A stretch of 64,000 nucleotides of DNA from Druceiella hillmani (GCA_039881145.1 JAYKKI010000132.1:2952501-3016500); one strand, 5' to 3'. Positions 9,571 to 22,408 are shown, counted from the first letter of the stretch. Translations and numbers: made by a program. Notes: generated by a model from the sequence alone, not told the origin.

Positions 9571-12500
9571 TCTGTACATCTAAAACATGGGCTTCAGGTG
9601 AAAACTACATTTATATATTTATAAATAATTTGATGTGAAATATCAAAATCTGATTGTGTTAAGGCTTTAACAGATCTATTACTGATTAGGAGATAATCAG
9701 AAAATATTCTATTCGAAAATATATACTCAATATATGCATTCCGATTGATTCCGATATGTATAAGACTTTGATAGTAGACATTATTGTTTATGTACATTAG
9801 CGGATTAAGCGCTTTATAAGATTTTTACTGGCATATTCATTGGGTCGGCTTTCTACGAAAGAATCCATAGCAAACAACGTTTCATTATCCAGGTGCAAAA
9901 GTCTGCGAACGAGTCCTCGTTTTGAAACGAGAATCGTATTTCCCACATGGGAAAATCTAATTCATCAATTTCTTTTCCAAAACTGTCAACTGTCAACAAA
10001 AGTCACTGATATTACTGATAGGGAAAAATTAACTGTCCTTACCTGATTGGGAATTTTTTCAAATGATTTTAGTAAACAAATCAGATGTTCCACAATCTCT
10101 GTTCTAAATTTATTTGTGGTATTTTGTTGTCGTGGGATGTTTAAAGAATGCTGCTCTGATGTATAAGAGGTGAAAAGTTTTTGTACGAGTTTTTGTTTTG
10201 TACCTTGTCTTGAGCTGTATTACATTGGTGTAAATACTTTGCCCTTTTATTATATTTCTTGTTCATTAAAAGTATGGTGTCTTCCAACTTAACTCCTAGG
10301 CAATCTTCGCGTCCGTTATGGAACAAAATACAAATTTACGCTGTCTCTTTCGGCTTCCGATACCGGACGGAAATTGCGCGGACGGAAAGATTCGAATGAG
10401 TACATGCCAATAAATGTAAACAAAATACTTCTCACCATCTGGGTATTCGATAGTAAAATAAATACTTACTCAAATTTGAAAAAAATTGACAGTTCTGCTA
10501 CGATATTGTTTGAGTTCGTTCCAATAAAAAATGTTTGATACATACAACCGCGTATGCTAATCGTAACCTATGTGTGTAAAATTTCTGTCGGAGATGAAAC
10601 TATTAAAATATAATTGGAATTTATTATAAACTGCAATTATTTACTTCGATTTCGAGAACGTGTGCTTGAATTTGAGTAATGGTTAGTATTCGTTTCCGAA
10701 TTATTAAAATTATAAAATTAAATAGACTCAGGAAGAAAAAGCTTTCTAGATTTGGTATATTATGTACTTTGTGATAAAATATTAAAAAAGTATGTTTTTC
10801 TTTAATACATTTGCGAAATAAAAGCAAATTCAGATTATGTATGTTAGTGAATCGGAAGTAACTCGGAAATGAAAGAAATGACGTGGGTAGTTTTTGCAAA
10901 GTATATATTATTAAATATCAAAATAAAGAATATTTGTTTTAAATTGTGACTATTTCATTTATTTATGTTTAAAGCTTAATTTGATTTGCACACATAAAGT
11001 TCAATTACGCATATACGTCGTCAAGTATTCGTTTCCGAATTAATTAAAATTATAACGTTAAATATTCATAGGGGTCACTCCGATACAATATTTTCCGATG
11101 GCATAAAATGCCCTGTTGATAAATAAAAGTTTATAATTAATTTTAAAATACTATGACTTATAGGATAACCAGAATATATTGTTTACAGTATTTTAAAAAT
11201 TATGTACGTATAAATGGAAGTATGCAGTTCTAGAGCTAAATATTTTTTGACTCCAATTTAGAGAGAGCTATGGTAATATGTGAACAAAAGGAATTTTCAA
11301 CCTTTTTCTTTATTAATTTATAATTTGTTTTTACAAAAAATTCATACCTTTTTTAGATTTTTATGCTAATTTCATCAAAGAAAGCTGAGAATAAAAAAGT
11401 ATTTAATTTTACTGTTGCGATTTTTCTTACGTGGGTGGTAAAAACTAAACACGTCACTTTTTTCAATAACGTTTATGCATTTTTTTTTGGAATGGTATGT
11501 AATTTGGATTCATATGACTTTAAACGTTTCTTTTATAAATTTAAATGATTTAATTTACAAGTTTTGATAAAACAAGTTTTTCATCTGCCGTGCAAAATTC
11601 ACGAAATGTAAAGAAATATTGGTAATTGAGCAAGAAAACTTTTCCAATTTTACAACTTCTTTTAATATTACTTTACATATTTATAAATAAAAAAATATTT
11701 CATTATTTAGAAAATCTCGTAACCTTTTCGAAAATGTATAGTTTGCAATCTTCGGGAAAAATTTTCGCAATCAGCTGATAATTAAATTTTGGCGATGCAA
11801 TTATCACGAATTTCAGTTGTTTGGGGACAGTTTGCGTAAATTCGTTAATTAGCACCCAGCTCTTAAACGAGGTTAAATGAAAATCAGTTGAATTTTTTGA
11901 GAATAGTTAATGTCTGAAATGTGCAGTAAGGAAGTATTTTTTTTAATATTACTGCCTGATACGCTACCTTTTATTTGCCATTGAGTCATTGATTAGTCTT
12001 GATGATAAAATATTTCCAATTTTTGCAGCGCTCTTTACCCAAGCATATCTGCTGTCGCTAAAAACCTTTGCTTTCAACAGTATAATTTTTCTTACAAATT
12101 AATCTTTAATCCATTGACAAGTTAAACTCGGCACTTAAATTTTTGAGTAGGAAAGGATTATTAATTTGAAATTTTCCCTGTTACTTTGCCATATAAATCC
12201 TCGCAAAAACGAAAAAAATACTGCCAAGATCTTGAATTATACGACTTAACTGATTTATAAGTCTCATAAATCCGATACATTCTAAAAATTATACGGCAAA
12301 TACTTAATTTATACGTTTTGCTTATCTTTTATCATTAATTTGTCAACCCCTTGGACAGATTTTATTTCGATATAATCAAGAAATTTATTTAAATAACTTT
12401 TAACTTTTAGTACGATAATATGGCATGAAGGCAAAACATTTATTTTTGAAACAATTTTTTTCGTTTTCATGCTTTCGTAACTCCCTGCACTCTTCTTACT

Positions 12501-12628
12501 CTCTCTTTCCTTGAGTATCGTGCATAATTTGCACCTAGTGTGTTCAGCGTTGAAACCGACACAACTTAAAATAAGTTAAAATTTCATGTAACTAGTTTAC
12601 TAGTCACACTCTTATTGTTGTCAACAAC
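9571..12628. other. Noncoding DNA with small islands
   Basis: Mostly AT-rich. One less AT-rich island near 9840-10060 is open for 68 codons on the plus strand and also shows an open minus-strand stretch (DNETLFAMDSFVESRPNEY); neither is recognised. Near 10350-10400 there is a GC-richer patch with GGACGGAA repeated. No exon can be supported. Confidence 0.4.
10685..11064 (+). repeat. Pair of 40-bp direct repeats about 340 bp apart
   Basis: AGTATTCGTTTCCGAATTA at 10685 recurs at 11025, and the following TTAAAATTATAA..TTAAATA also matches, giving nearly identical 40-bp copies. The sequence between them is not shared with either flank. It could be short terminal repeats of a small element or a local duplication. 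Confidence 0.7.
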
Positions 12629-12679
12629 ACATACATATAAATACATACACATATATATGTATATATATATATATATATG

Positions 12680-12776
<97 letters not shown>

Positions 12777-12777
12777 T
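12629..12777. repeat. (AT)n microsatellite
   Basis: An interrupted TA array with ATAC and TATG variants. Overlapping ORFs on both strands are artefacts of the repeat. Confidence 0.95.
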
Positions 12778-13234
12778 GCATATATTTGTTTTACTGCTCC
12801 TCGGTTTTTGAGACTGTATTAAAATTGGAAATAGGGTTCAATGCAAGTCTCAAAATGTTTAAAATCAGCGCAGCCCACATGTTCATCATGTTGAATTGAG
12901 GATATATCGTGGAATTCAATATAATAAAAACAATTAGATTCATTTGGAATACAAAATATTAAAAATATGTTGTTTATCAATTTGTTTTAATATGTGACTC
13001 ACACAACGAAATTAGTGATGATTTTCATTTCTCAAAACCTATCGACTTTATTAAGAGGAATGATATTGAATAGGTCTTCAATCATTAATTTAAAAAAATG
13101 ATTAGGAAAAGAAAATAAAAGAATAGGGTTCACGAATAAGGTTTAAAATACTTTTGAATTACCTTTAATTAACGGTCATTAATGAAGTCATCAGCAATAT
13201 TTGTAAATATATTATTAAATTTTAAACTTGTGTA

Positions 13235-13235
13235 A

Positions 13236-13302
<67 letters not shown>

Positions 13303-13303
13303 A

Positions 13304-13399
<96 letters not shown>

Positions 13400-13400
13400 A
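13235..13400. repeat. (AT)n microsatellite
   Basis: A TA array of about 165 bp with scattered CATA/TATG interruptions. It lies just left of a family A repeat. Confidence 0.95.
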
Positions 13401-13439
13401 AATAGCCTTATTTGATAAATAGTAAGTGTATACGAAATC

Positions 13440-14080
13440 CTCGTCAAGTCAGATTTTCTGTGTTAGACTAAAAAAATTAAGTTATATTCATTCATATTAT
13501 TGATGAAGTGGGCAGGAATGAGAACCGTCACAGGTAATAAAGTTGTGTTGAGGTCGACCATCGTCACATTAGCATTTAAATTGAGTCCGATTCCCGTAGC
13601 GAATTGCGAAAAACTGGATGACTGAGGAAAATTCGGTTACCGTGAAATAATTTGCACATGGGTTAGTTGACACTGGGTGTATTTTTTTACACAAATAAGA
13701 AATAAATTTAGTTTCCCTTATGGTAAAATCAATTCTTTCTCAATTCTTTCTGGAAAATGTTGATAATTTACTTTTTACAAAAAACGTTGCAAAAATCATT
13801 ACAAACATTCCGGATATAAAAATATGATATAACTCTACAATGGAGTTGAAATAGGTGGCATACAAATGGATAGATCACAATAGAATAAATTAATACCATT
13901 GTATACTAAAAGAAATCAAAATATACTGTATGAAATATTACATGTATTATGTGAAATGTAGACTCCTAAATATTTGCTAATAAAAATTGTAATTATTTTT
14001 GTGTATTTAACCATTTCAAAATTAATCTAGAAGTTAATGACCATATAAGTAAAAATACCTTGGTATATAAAGCAGAATTT
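13440..14080 (+). repeat. Dispersed repeat family A, copy 1
   Basis: Shares extended similarity with 47070-47400 and 44830-45400 on the plus strand and with 57640-57830 in reverse. Landmarks are TTCATTCATAT, GAAGTGGGCAGGAATGAGAA, TCACAGGTAA, ATTAGCATTTAAATTGAGTC and GAGGAAAATTCGGTTACC. Further right, CTTATGGTAAAATCAATTC has a counterpart at 45035. Copy 44830 lacks the middle. No coding potential is common to the copies. Unclassified transposon-like repeat, at least 250 bp and perhaps 600 bp. Confidence 0.75.
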
Positions 14081-14261
14081 TTTTTACGAAACATGTAAAG
14101 AAATTCACCCGTACAATTTACATTTATCTTATTTGACAATTTGAAAAAGCCTGTGATCTTGTGTAATTTTTACATGACAAGAAACATTTATTAACCAGCT
14201 TGGAAACGTGAAGTGTCTTTATTATTGTTTTCATATAAAAGGGGTAGTAGGTAATCCTTCT

Positions 14262-14790
14262 AAGTACTACACAAAACTCAAAATTTTGACTATAAGATTT
14301 AATTTGAAGAACATGCCAAAAAACTTAGACTTCCTACTTCCGTCTTGATTTACGAGAGATTAAAGTCATCCAAACTATAATTTAACCGTAACTGGCAGCC
14401 GTATATCCAAAACCCCTGAAGTACGAGTAAAATGTTCACTACAAATGGTCCGTAAAACTTAGACTTACTGTTTCCGTCTAGATTTACAAGAGATTAATAT
14501 CATCGGAACTACAATTTAACCCCTGAAATACGAGTAAAATTTTCGCAACAAATAGTTCGCAGACACTCAGGTACTACTCAACGCCCAAAATTTTAAGTAC
14601 TACTGAAAGCACAAAATTTTGTCTATAAGAATTAATATGAAGAACATGCCAAGAAACTTAGACTTCCTATTTCCGTTTAGATTTACAAGAGATTGACATC
14701 ATTCTAACTACATTTTAACTGTAACGAGCAGCCGTATAAACCCCTGAATTACGAGTAACATTTTCATTAAAAATGGTCCGCAGACGCTTA
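14262..14790 (+). repeat. Irregular three-unit tandem repeat
   Basis: The block AAACTTAGACTTCCTACTTC begins at 14321 and recurs with few changes at about 14455 and 14654. Each occurrence is followed by GATTTAC.AGAGATT and, after about 50 bp, by ACCCCTGAA.TACGAGTAA and a TGGTCCG-like word. Units 1 and 3 also share the upstream AAGTACTAC...CAAAATTTTG. Period lengths are about 134 and 199 bp, because unit 2 lacks the upstream part. Confidence 0.85.
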
Positions 14791-15339
14791 GGCACATATA
14801 CATACAAATTGTTCAAGAGTACACAGAATTTACATTTAAATATTTCTAATTATTAAGATTACTTTTCATGATGTATATATCTTTAAAAGTTTAAATATTT
14901 TGTGAACATTTCATTTTTTTATAATTTGGTTTTAATAGTTTCAGAGGAATAGTGTAGTGGTCAACACATGTTTTTATGGAAATTTTCAAAGTTGTCCCTA
15001 CAATAATCTTATATGAAATTTTGATGTTATAATTTTGAATCCTTATAACTTACTCTTTTCATTGATATTCCGCATAATATATTAAATAACCTTAATGTCT
15101 GATTACGATATATATTATTTTTAAATTTCCATACATACATAGGTGTTACCTCTTCCGATATAAGTACTATATATCATTATGCTAATTTTCAATGACAAAC
15201 GATTTTAGAAAAAAAAGTGGAAACTTTTATAATACAGAATATGTAACATGAAATGTTAATATAAATGATTTTTAAATACGTCCAACTTACATCGTTGAAA
15301 ATACTTAAAAATCTCTTACTTTGCGGCAAATATCTTTCA
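14791..15339. other. AT-rich noncoding DNA
   Basis: No structure recognised on either strand. Confidence 0.5.
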
Positions 15340-15455
15340 GGCCAAATTTCAAATTTCTGTATCAAACCGTATCTAAGAAAAGGGCGGATGGACGCACTAA
15401 TGATCTTATTAGAGTTCTGATGTTAATTTTCGACTCATAGAACCTTGAAAAGCAA
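15340..15455 (+). repeat. Dispersed repeat family G fragment
   Basis: The stretch GGGCGGATGGACGCAC followed by ATGATCTTATTAGAGTTCTG and CATAGAACCTTGAAAA resembles, from memory, a repeat widespread in insect genomes: a GGACGGACGGAC tract, then ATAAGGGTTCCG, then CGGAACCCTAAAAA. Related pieces appear at 43890-44140 and 58305-58330. Confidence 0.35.
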
Positions 15456-15569
15456 GGAGTCACCACCGTGCTTAATACAATAACAGAGAAGAAACACAAC
15501 AAAAATATTTATTAAAGTAAATTTGATAAGTGAAAATGTGACATAAATTAATAATAAATGAAACGAAAA

Positions 15570-16010
15570 CCAATAATGCTGATTATCTCAGGTGCAGACT
15601 TGGATTGAAATAATCTACAAAGATGTATATTTTACTTTATTACTTTCATTCAAACTCAGCAGTGAACATTTTAATTTATGAAATAATTAGTTCCACAAAT
15701 AATAAAGCAGAGTGTTTTCATTTATGTCGAAAAATTTTACTGCGAGCAATCTTATTTTTTCCGTTTTAATAGTTTCGCTACTTCTATTACGTACAGAGAT
15801 AAATAATTGTAAGGTCAACAGACTATTCTCAACCTCCAGAACTATCAATAATGATTAACTTCTCCAATAACCATTTTCATGCGCATAGTTCTATGCAGTA
15901 AATGCTAGATGGCCGAGCGAATATTAGGCCAGTTTATTCGGAAAATAGTTATTGTGGCTTTCATTCTACTAAGGGTATATCACTGCTATTGTACATTGTA
16001 TACTCACGGA
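15570..16010 (+). repeat. Dispersed repeat family D, copy 1
   Basis: Similar to 48690-49060 on the same strand. Landmarks are GAAATAATCTACAAA, then (A/G)CAGACT.T.CTC.ACCT, AACT.TCAATAA, ATTAAC.T.TCCAATAAC and ATTT.C.TGC.CATA. Diverged and noncoding. Confidence 0.6.
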
Positions 16011-16019
16011 AAATCTTCT

Positions 16020-16620
16020 ACAGTACAAATGAAAAATTAAATTGAATGGACTTACAATATATTTTACAGGAGTAAATAAAGATATATTTAATAAATTTTA
16101 TAATTCATCATTTTTAATTGTCTTCTTTATTATGTATAATTGTTGATAATTTTCTATTTCGACTATTGATTTCGAAAATATTAATATGACAGAAATATGC
16201 TATTTGCGTCATTTATTTTAAGCGTATATATATAATAAAATTATTTGTATGCTGTATTATCAGTATAAAAATCATAAACGTGTTTTTTTTGGATTTTCTT
16301 TCATAAAACTTTATACCACATCAAATTAGTCATGTGCATTGCTATGTTTCAATATTTTTAATAAAAATAACCCTTTTTTATATGATAATTCAATTTCCAT
16401 CCATACTTAACTCACTCGACTAATAATCCATTTAGATAACATATCTGCTTTAATTAACCCACCTTTATTTTATTTGTAAACACGTAAAATTTTGTAAGTA
16501 TTGAAATAATTTCCTGACGATTGAAAAGTGACATTAAATCTCACTTTGATTAGCACAAAATTTATGTCACGGTTGGTGAATGATAATTCCTTTTTTTTAT
16601 TATTTGTCCTTAAAGTGCTT
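16020..16620. other. AT-rich noncoding DNA
   Basis: Nothing recognised on either strand. Confidence 0.5.
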
Positions 16621-16624
16621 ATCC

Positions 16625-17475
16625 ACTGTGGAGAAAAATCGATCTAGAGAAATGCTAGAGTGCCCTACCATTGCCCGTTCACTGTAGAGTGTTTCTCTAG
16701 TAGTAGAGAGGAAGGAGGAAGTAGATAGGAAGGTAGAGAAGTGCTAGATCGATCCTAGCTAGCTTATCTAGGAACTTATGTACACTAGTACGCACTTGCT
16801 AAAATTTATCAATCCAGGTAGATTTTTCATCTAGAGATGAGTGCAGTTATTTTTTTATATTGTTTATTCTTTTGGTTGCAAAATAAGCTTCCGGGGAAGG
16901 GAGTTGCTGCTGCTTTGGTAGTTTCAATTAAAAAAAGTAAGAAGACAAATGAGAACAACTCTTTTCAGATTTCAATTTCTATATTATTTTAAAGAGTAAT
17001 CCCATAGTCCTGGATAGGCTTCTACTAATTCAATTAGTTTAAAAAGGTTTTTTCTCTCCCAATCAAATGAACCTTTTTTATCTACAAAAAGTTCAATTTC
17101 GACCATTTCAAAAAGGAATAATTATTGTTAAAAACTACTAAAATTAGAAAAATAATTGATAATGTAAAATATTTAATCAAAATAATGTAGTGTAGAAATA
17201 AACAAGGCATTAGATACAGAACAAAAATCTATGAGCAAGTTCAAGAGTGTTAGAGAGATTTAAGTAGAGCGTAGATGATAGTACAGATGCCATGTATACT
17301 GCACATGACTAGTTTAGCTAGAAAGTCTACCTAGAATGTAGTGTGACACTCTATGAGACCACTGTGTGACACTCTACGCTCTGAGCTCTGTTATCTGTTT
17401 ATACTATAAGGCTCAATATAGAGAGCTCTACTATCACTCTAGCTAGACCAATTCTAGCAAAATAGCTAAATCTGC
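16625..17475. repeat. TAGAG/CTAG-rich segment with inverted layout
   Basis: The left part (16630-16860) is packed with TAGAG and CTAG words on the plus strand, for example TCTAGAGAAATGCTAGAGTG and GTAGAGAGGAAGGAGGAAG. The right part (17220-17470) is rich in the same words, largely as the reverse complement CTCTA, with GTGTGACACTCTA repeated at 17341 and 17364. The middle is ordinary AT-rich sequence. This fits a small DNA transposon with clustered subterminal motifs facing inward, but I cannot fix the termini or a target duplication. Confidence 0.45.
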
Positions 17476-17479
17476 AATG

Positions 17480-19222
17480 TATCATCACCGTTATCATTTT
17501 GCTTTATAAATGTACTACAAAATAATTGACCTTACGCTTAGTTAATATCCAAACATGAGTTTTAATTTGTGTTGACTTTTAAGTAGTAAAGATTAGCTCT
17601 TTGAAAATGCATTATTACTATTACGGCATTAGGAATATACGCCGCCTTTTATGAAATTATTTTCTTAGTTAAAAAACTATAAATTTTGAAGTAAATTTGA
17701 TTTCATGTTTCGATATTTTGATAATGATGCTTAAAATTTAATTTTAAAAAGGTTTTTTTGGTAAAATAATTGATATAAAAATCATAGTAATAAAGACGAA
17801 GATATATTTTTAGATTTACTGCTCTATTTATATCGACATCGTATACAAATTCCTACACGTCATTTAATTGGGCATTCAATATTAAGTAATTTAATTGCTT
17901 CATACGACTTATAAACTAAAATACCAAGCTACAAGTTTTACTGAATCAAATGTCAGTAATAAAAAATGAAATACACTAAGCAGCTTATTTATATTGATGA
18001 AATATTTTTGATATTGAAAATTTTGTTCGCAATTGTTTAACACTCATACGTGTAAAGAGTATTCCATAGTTCTGGATGACTGTTACTTTAACTTTGTAAA
18101 AAATATTGTTGTCTTATCTTCAAACTCCAGCCAGAGAAACTGCAAATCACATCCGATTTAGATATAAAATTATCTTTTTATTGTACGTCTCGATATAAGC
18201 ATCATGTTTGATGTCTGGTTTTTGAACTAAGGTAAAAATTAAATTTTTGTGTTGAAATTAACAATTGCCACAAAAGTTTCATATCAATACGAATGCATAT
18301 TCTATGATAATATTTAATGTATTTGTCTATTTACAGCCTATTTTAAACCATTTATCACCGAATTTGAACAGTAGTACAGATAACGTAATTAAAATTGTAC
18401 CAAAAATAAATAAAAATGTATTTTAGAAACAAAAACCTATCTATAATTGTTGAACAGTGCAGGTTTCTTTAATGTTAATTATATTCGTATTAACTAATGT
18501 TTAAAAATGTTTTTTTTGCAAATATCTCCCCTCTCATTTCGGAATAAAAATATTTTTCACTACTTTTTCTACAGCATTTCATATTTCACAATTATTTTTT
18601 GTGTATTATTTCTGTAATCTCTGAAAGTAATAAAAAGATGAAGGAAATTTTATTTAAATTGACAGACCATGATATGAAGTGGGTAAAATAAATCACGATG
18701 ATACACATTTGAACCAAAAATAAAGCTAATGATGAGCGCCAGCTGGAAAGGTGAATTTCATAAAGTTTTTGATTATATGTATATGTTTTTGGAAAAATAA
18801 TGAGAAGAAAGGGTGTAGGAGAAAAAAATTCAAAAACCTGCTTTTAAATTGGAATATTGAATTATAAATAAGTGCATTATAATAAAACGGAATAAGTTTC
18901 CGTTTTATTGCAATTTATTTATCGTTCCATATAATTTAAATTTAGTTTTATTATACAATGTCTGTAGCAAAACTTGATACCAGGTTAAGGTTTTTGCACG
19001 ACATCATTTTCGTATTGAGTTTATATAAGACATCACCTCCACCATACGAGAAAAAATTAACCAACAGGGCTTTTGATAATACGTGTTATAATTTATTAAA
19101 TAATATAATATATTATAAACAATATAATATATAAGGTATTAATAATTTGTAAAATATCTAATCAAAATGGATGACATGAGTCCGCTAATGAAATCTGTAG
19201 TATTTTAAAAACTATGTATATA
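17480..19222. other. AT-rich noncoding DNA
   Basis: No protein remnant was recognised. A small 12-bp-stem hairpin (AATAAAACGGAA, loop TAAGT, TTCCGTTTTATT) lies at 18881-18909. Confidence 0.5.
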
Positions 19223-19321
19223 CGCACACACACACACTCACACGCACACACACACACGCACGCACGCACACGAGTGTGTGTGTGTGTGTGGGTGGGTGTG
19301 TGTGGGTGTGTGTGTGTGTAT
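19223..19321. repeat. (CA)n followed by (TG)n: inverted microsatellite
   Basis: About 50 bp of CA repeats with CG interruptions runs directly into about 50 bp of TG repeats, so the two halves are reverse complements. The tract could fold into a long hairpin or adopt Z-DNA. CG dinucleotides cluster near the middle (CGCACGCACGCACACG). Confidence 0.95.
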
Positions 19322-20159
19322 AGTTTGAAATAAATATAGGATTATTTGTCTTGAGATCACGATATTTCTGAAAAATTCATTTAAATATTAGACCTCTTTC
19401 AATAAACCCACTTTCAATTATATTTTATTAAACAAGTATAATATCGAAATATACTCAAAGAGAAAAAGATAAACTATTTAAGATAATTAAGACATGAATA
19501 TTTGCTTTTCAATTAAATTAGAATATGTAATTTATATCTTTTTCCCATTCGTTGATAAATGAAATTACTTACCCGAGACACTTTTATAAAAATAGCACTA
19601 TCCTGTAATAAGCTGATTCATAAGTGAAAATACCAGTATTTACTTTAAACAAGAAAAATAAAATGTACGTACTGTCCACTTTAAATGTTTTGTGTTACGT
19701 ACGAGTATATAATATGATTCGATTTAAATCAATGTACATTGAAAAATGCTCATTATGTAAATAAACACCCATGAACATTTTAATTTACCTTTTCGCTCGT
19801 TCCTTGAACAATATCTTATTAAAGGTTATGAATGACGGAAAGATAATTTTTCCATATAATCAATTATATGTACTTCAAAATGATAAAAGTAGACATAGTC
19901 CGGTTTTCAAGTAAATATGCAAATTTATTTGTATATTATTCTACACCTACTCACAATATTACTAAAATACTAAATGGCTATAACCTTAACGATGATTTCA
20001 AAATTATCTATACTCGCGTTTTAATTTGCGTTGATTTTACATTTTTTATTATTATTAAAACCAATAAATAATGGAAAACGAAATATCTACGTCAATGGAA
20101 AAAAATAGAAAGAAAATTGTAACTTTTTCATATACAATACTTTAAGTTTTTTTAATCTG
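19322..20159. other. AT-rich noncoding DNA
   Basis: Nothing recognised. A 67-codon plus-strand ORF near 19868 is low-complexity and AT-driven. Confidence 0.5.
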
Positions 20160-20540
20160 AAGCAGAGAGAATGAAACCAGGACCATCTAGCCATTTGTTA
20201 ATTTTACAAAACAGCTCGGGACTAGATCCACGCCCACAGTGCATTATTTCGCCTTCCGAACATTATTTATAATCATGCAAAAATTGACGTTGGATGAAAG
20301 TGGTACGTTCTTAAATCGTTATGAAAGTCTGCTCATCGGCGCCAAAGCCGGTTGTTATTTCACCCCGTATCATGATGAAGAGCCGTTATTTCAAGTCGAA
20401 ACCATCATATTTGTGTAATGGTAGTCCAAGGACACTCAATGATACAAACATTTGTCATTACAAGACGTCAGTGCCGCTCGCTCATAGATCCAAAAGTTTT
20501 CATGATTTATTATTTTTATCCAATCATCTGGTATGAAAAA
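20160..20540 (+). other. Unassigned GC-richer island with open frames
   Basis: The island stands out from its surroundings in composition. One plus frame is open without a stop from about 20196 to 20408 (includes MQKLTLDESGTFLNRYESLL). A second frame is open from an ATG at 20321 to 20536 (MKVCSSAPKPVVISPR...). A polypyrimidine stretch ending in an AG-like site lies near 20150-20165, and CTG|GTATGA at 20529 could be a splice donor. I recognise neither frame. It may be a host exon or a worn transposon gene. Confidence 0.2.
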
Positions 20541-20589
20541 AAAACTCTTTTTTCCTGCTTTTTTATATTAGAAAATAATTTGGGTTTTG

Positions 20590-20716
20590 ATATTTAAATG
20601 TGTCTCATTATTAGAATTAATCTTTAATCTTTTTCACCATCCGTTCAACAAAAGTTCTATAAAAGGTTGTTTGTAAAATGACGCTACTGATAATATATTT
20701 AATGTTATTATTATTA

Positions 20717-20796
<80 letters not shown>

Positions 20797-22200
20797 CTAC
20801 CATTAAATTATTACCTATTATGCGTAATTGTTAGAATATTAAACGTACAACCCAGAACATAATTTGGAGTAGCTCAATGCTATCGATCATGTAAATAAAG
20901 CCTATAAATTGTGATTTCACTTGAGAACTCAAACTATACAGACTAAAGTCATTATCATTCTATTCGTTCACAGTCCCTGGAGAATTCACATTGTATAACA
21001 GCTAAATGAAAATTGCTATCTATAGCAGCACTATAAGATATCAAACTAAACGCTCCATATTTATTGCCAAATTATTATTTCGTCGTAATTAAGAAAAATT
21101 AAGTACATATACGCTATGAATTGAACGGCTGAATTTTTAATCTGTTTTTCTCAGTGTCCCGATAAATAAAATGTATTTTTGAAGTTTCTCTCGTCAATTT
21201 GCTAACAAGTGTTTCTATCAAACTATCAATTTTGATAAAGTTAAAGTTCAAAAACTCATTTCCAACTTTGATTTGCACAAAGAAAATATATGAGAACAAA
21301 GTTGATACCTGCTGCTTATTTTAAAGGAATTAGTTGAATTCAAATTAATTTTAAATTAAAGTTTGGAAAATTATTCGTTATGGCTTTGGTAAGCTTTTTT
21401 TACGAATATTAATCCGTAAGTTTATTTGTTTACATGCTATATATTTGGGGCAGTGACTAAAAGTGAAAAAACAAATATTTCACATAAAGATGTTTGAGGT
21501 AATAACATAAATGTGCTGATAGTATTTTGTTGTTCTTAAGAGAAGTGAGTATAATTTAGACAGATAAATGCTTATCTGACTTTAAATTATGAGGAAGTAA
21601 TTATTATGAATGTATTATATAACTTAAGGGTAATACACGTTAAATAATGTATTTCATTTGAGAAAAACTAAGGGCACAAACTAAAATATACTCAAAAATA
21701 ATAGATATTAATGTCACCCCCAATTTGCAGCATATAAGTTGTAAAGTAATTATTTTAAATAAAAGAAGAATATTGTTTTTAAAGAACTTAATCTGCATTT
21801 GGAGTCAACTAAAGGAAAATCTGATTTATAGAAGACACTGGTTTAATGGTTTATTATGAAATATCCCGACATAAATATTATTCGAAATTATTAAAATATT
21901 TTCGAGAAATTTTACCGAATATTCCGCAAATAAGTCTTCAAAATTTCCATAAGAATGTATATTTTGCTAAAGTAAATTTTTCAAAACTCGCTATCGAACT
22001 TCAATTCACAACGCGAATTATTTTGGACCTGCATTTATTTTGATTGATTCATGTATCTATTTAACATTTAACAAATTTTAATGAATGCTCGAATTACATA
22101 GAGTAATAAACGTTTTTGAACTTCATACTCTATAAACAAAATCGCTTAGGTTACTGAATTTCCCTACGTTTGAATTATTATATGGAAAGATATTTGAAGT
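20590..22200 (+). repeat. Dispersed repeat family B, copy 2
   Basis: Collinear with 25920-27540 on the same strand over more than 1.5 kb at moderate identity. Landmarks are TTAATCTTT.ATCTT near the start, TAGCTCA.TG.TATCGATCAT, CAGAGTCCCT-like plus GAATTCA.ATTG, GCTAACAAGTGTTT, AAAACTCATTTC.AACTTTGA, TTATTATGAAATAT, TTCGAAATTAT and TTACTGAA near the end. The 65-codon ORF at 21846-22043 lies in the matching block but is broken in the other copies, so I do not call it a gene. An (AT)n array (20714-20794) has expanded inside this copy. Confidence 0.75.
20714..20794. repeat. (AT)n microsatellite
   Basis: An almost pure TA array inside family B copy 2; the matching position in copy 3 lacks it. 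Confidence 0.95.
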
Positions 22201-22365
22201 CATGCTTTGATTACTAGCTACACATGTAATAATTTAAACAAAAGAAGAAACTGTTTGAGGGAATTATCTAAAAAAGTGCTTACTAAATATAGTGCTTACT
22301 AATATCTCTCATCCAAAACATTTTTTGGCATTGTTAAAAGTAGCTGCGTAATGTTATTCATACTA

Positions 22366-22370
22366 TTATA

Positions 22371-22406
<36 letters not shown>
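22366..22406. repeat. (AT)n microsatellite
   Basis: A short TA array. Confidence 0.9.

Positions 22407-22408
<2 letters not shown>

Noticed and set aside
9840..10060. Possible exon with ACCTGATT donor-like edge
   Set aside because: Both strands are partly open, no domain is recognisable and there is no partner exon nearby. Kept only as a note in the noncoding entry.
12584..13447. Several 65-94 codon ORFs of Ile/Tyr repeats
   Set aside because: They are translations of (AT)n microsatellites. The same applies near 7.1, 30.9, 51.9 and 58.6 kb.
21846..22043. 65-codon plus-strand ORF in family B copy 2
   Set aside because: The matching stretches at 27.2 kb and (inverted) 37.2 kb are broken by stops and indels, so the frame is not conserved.
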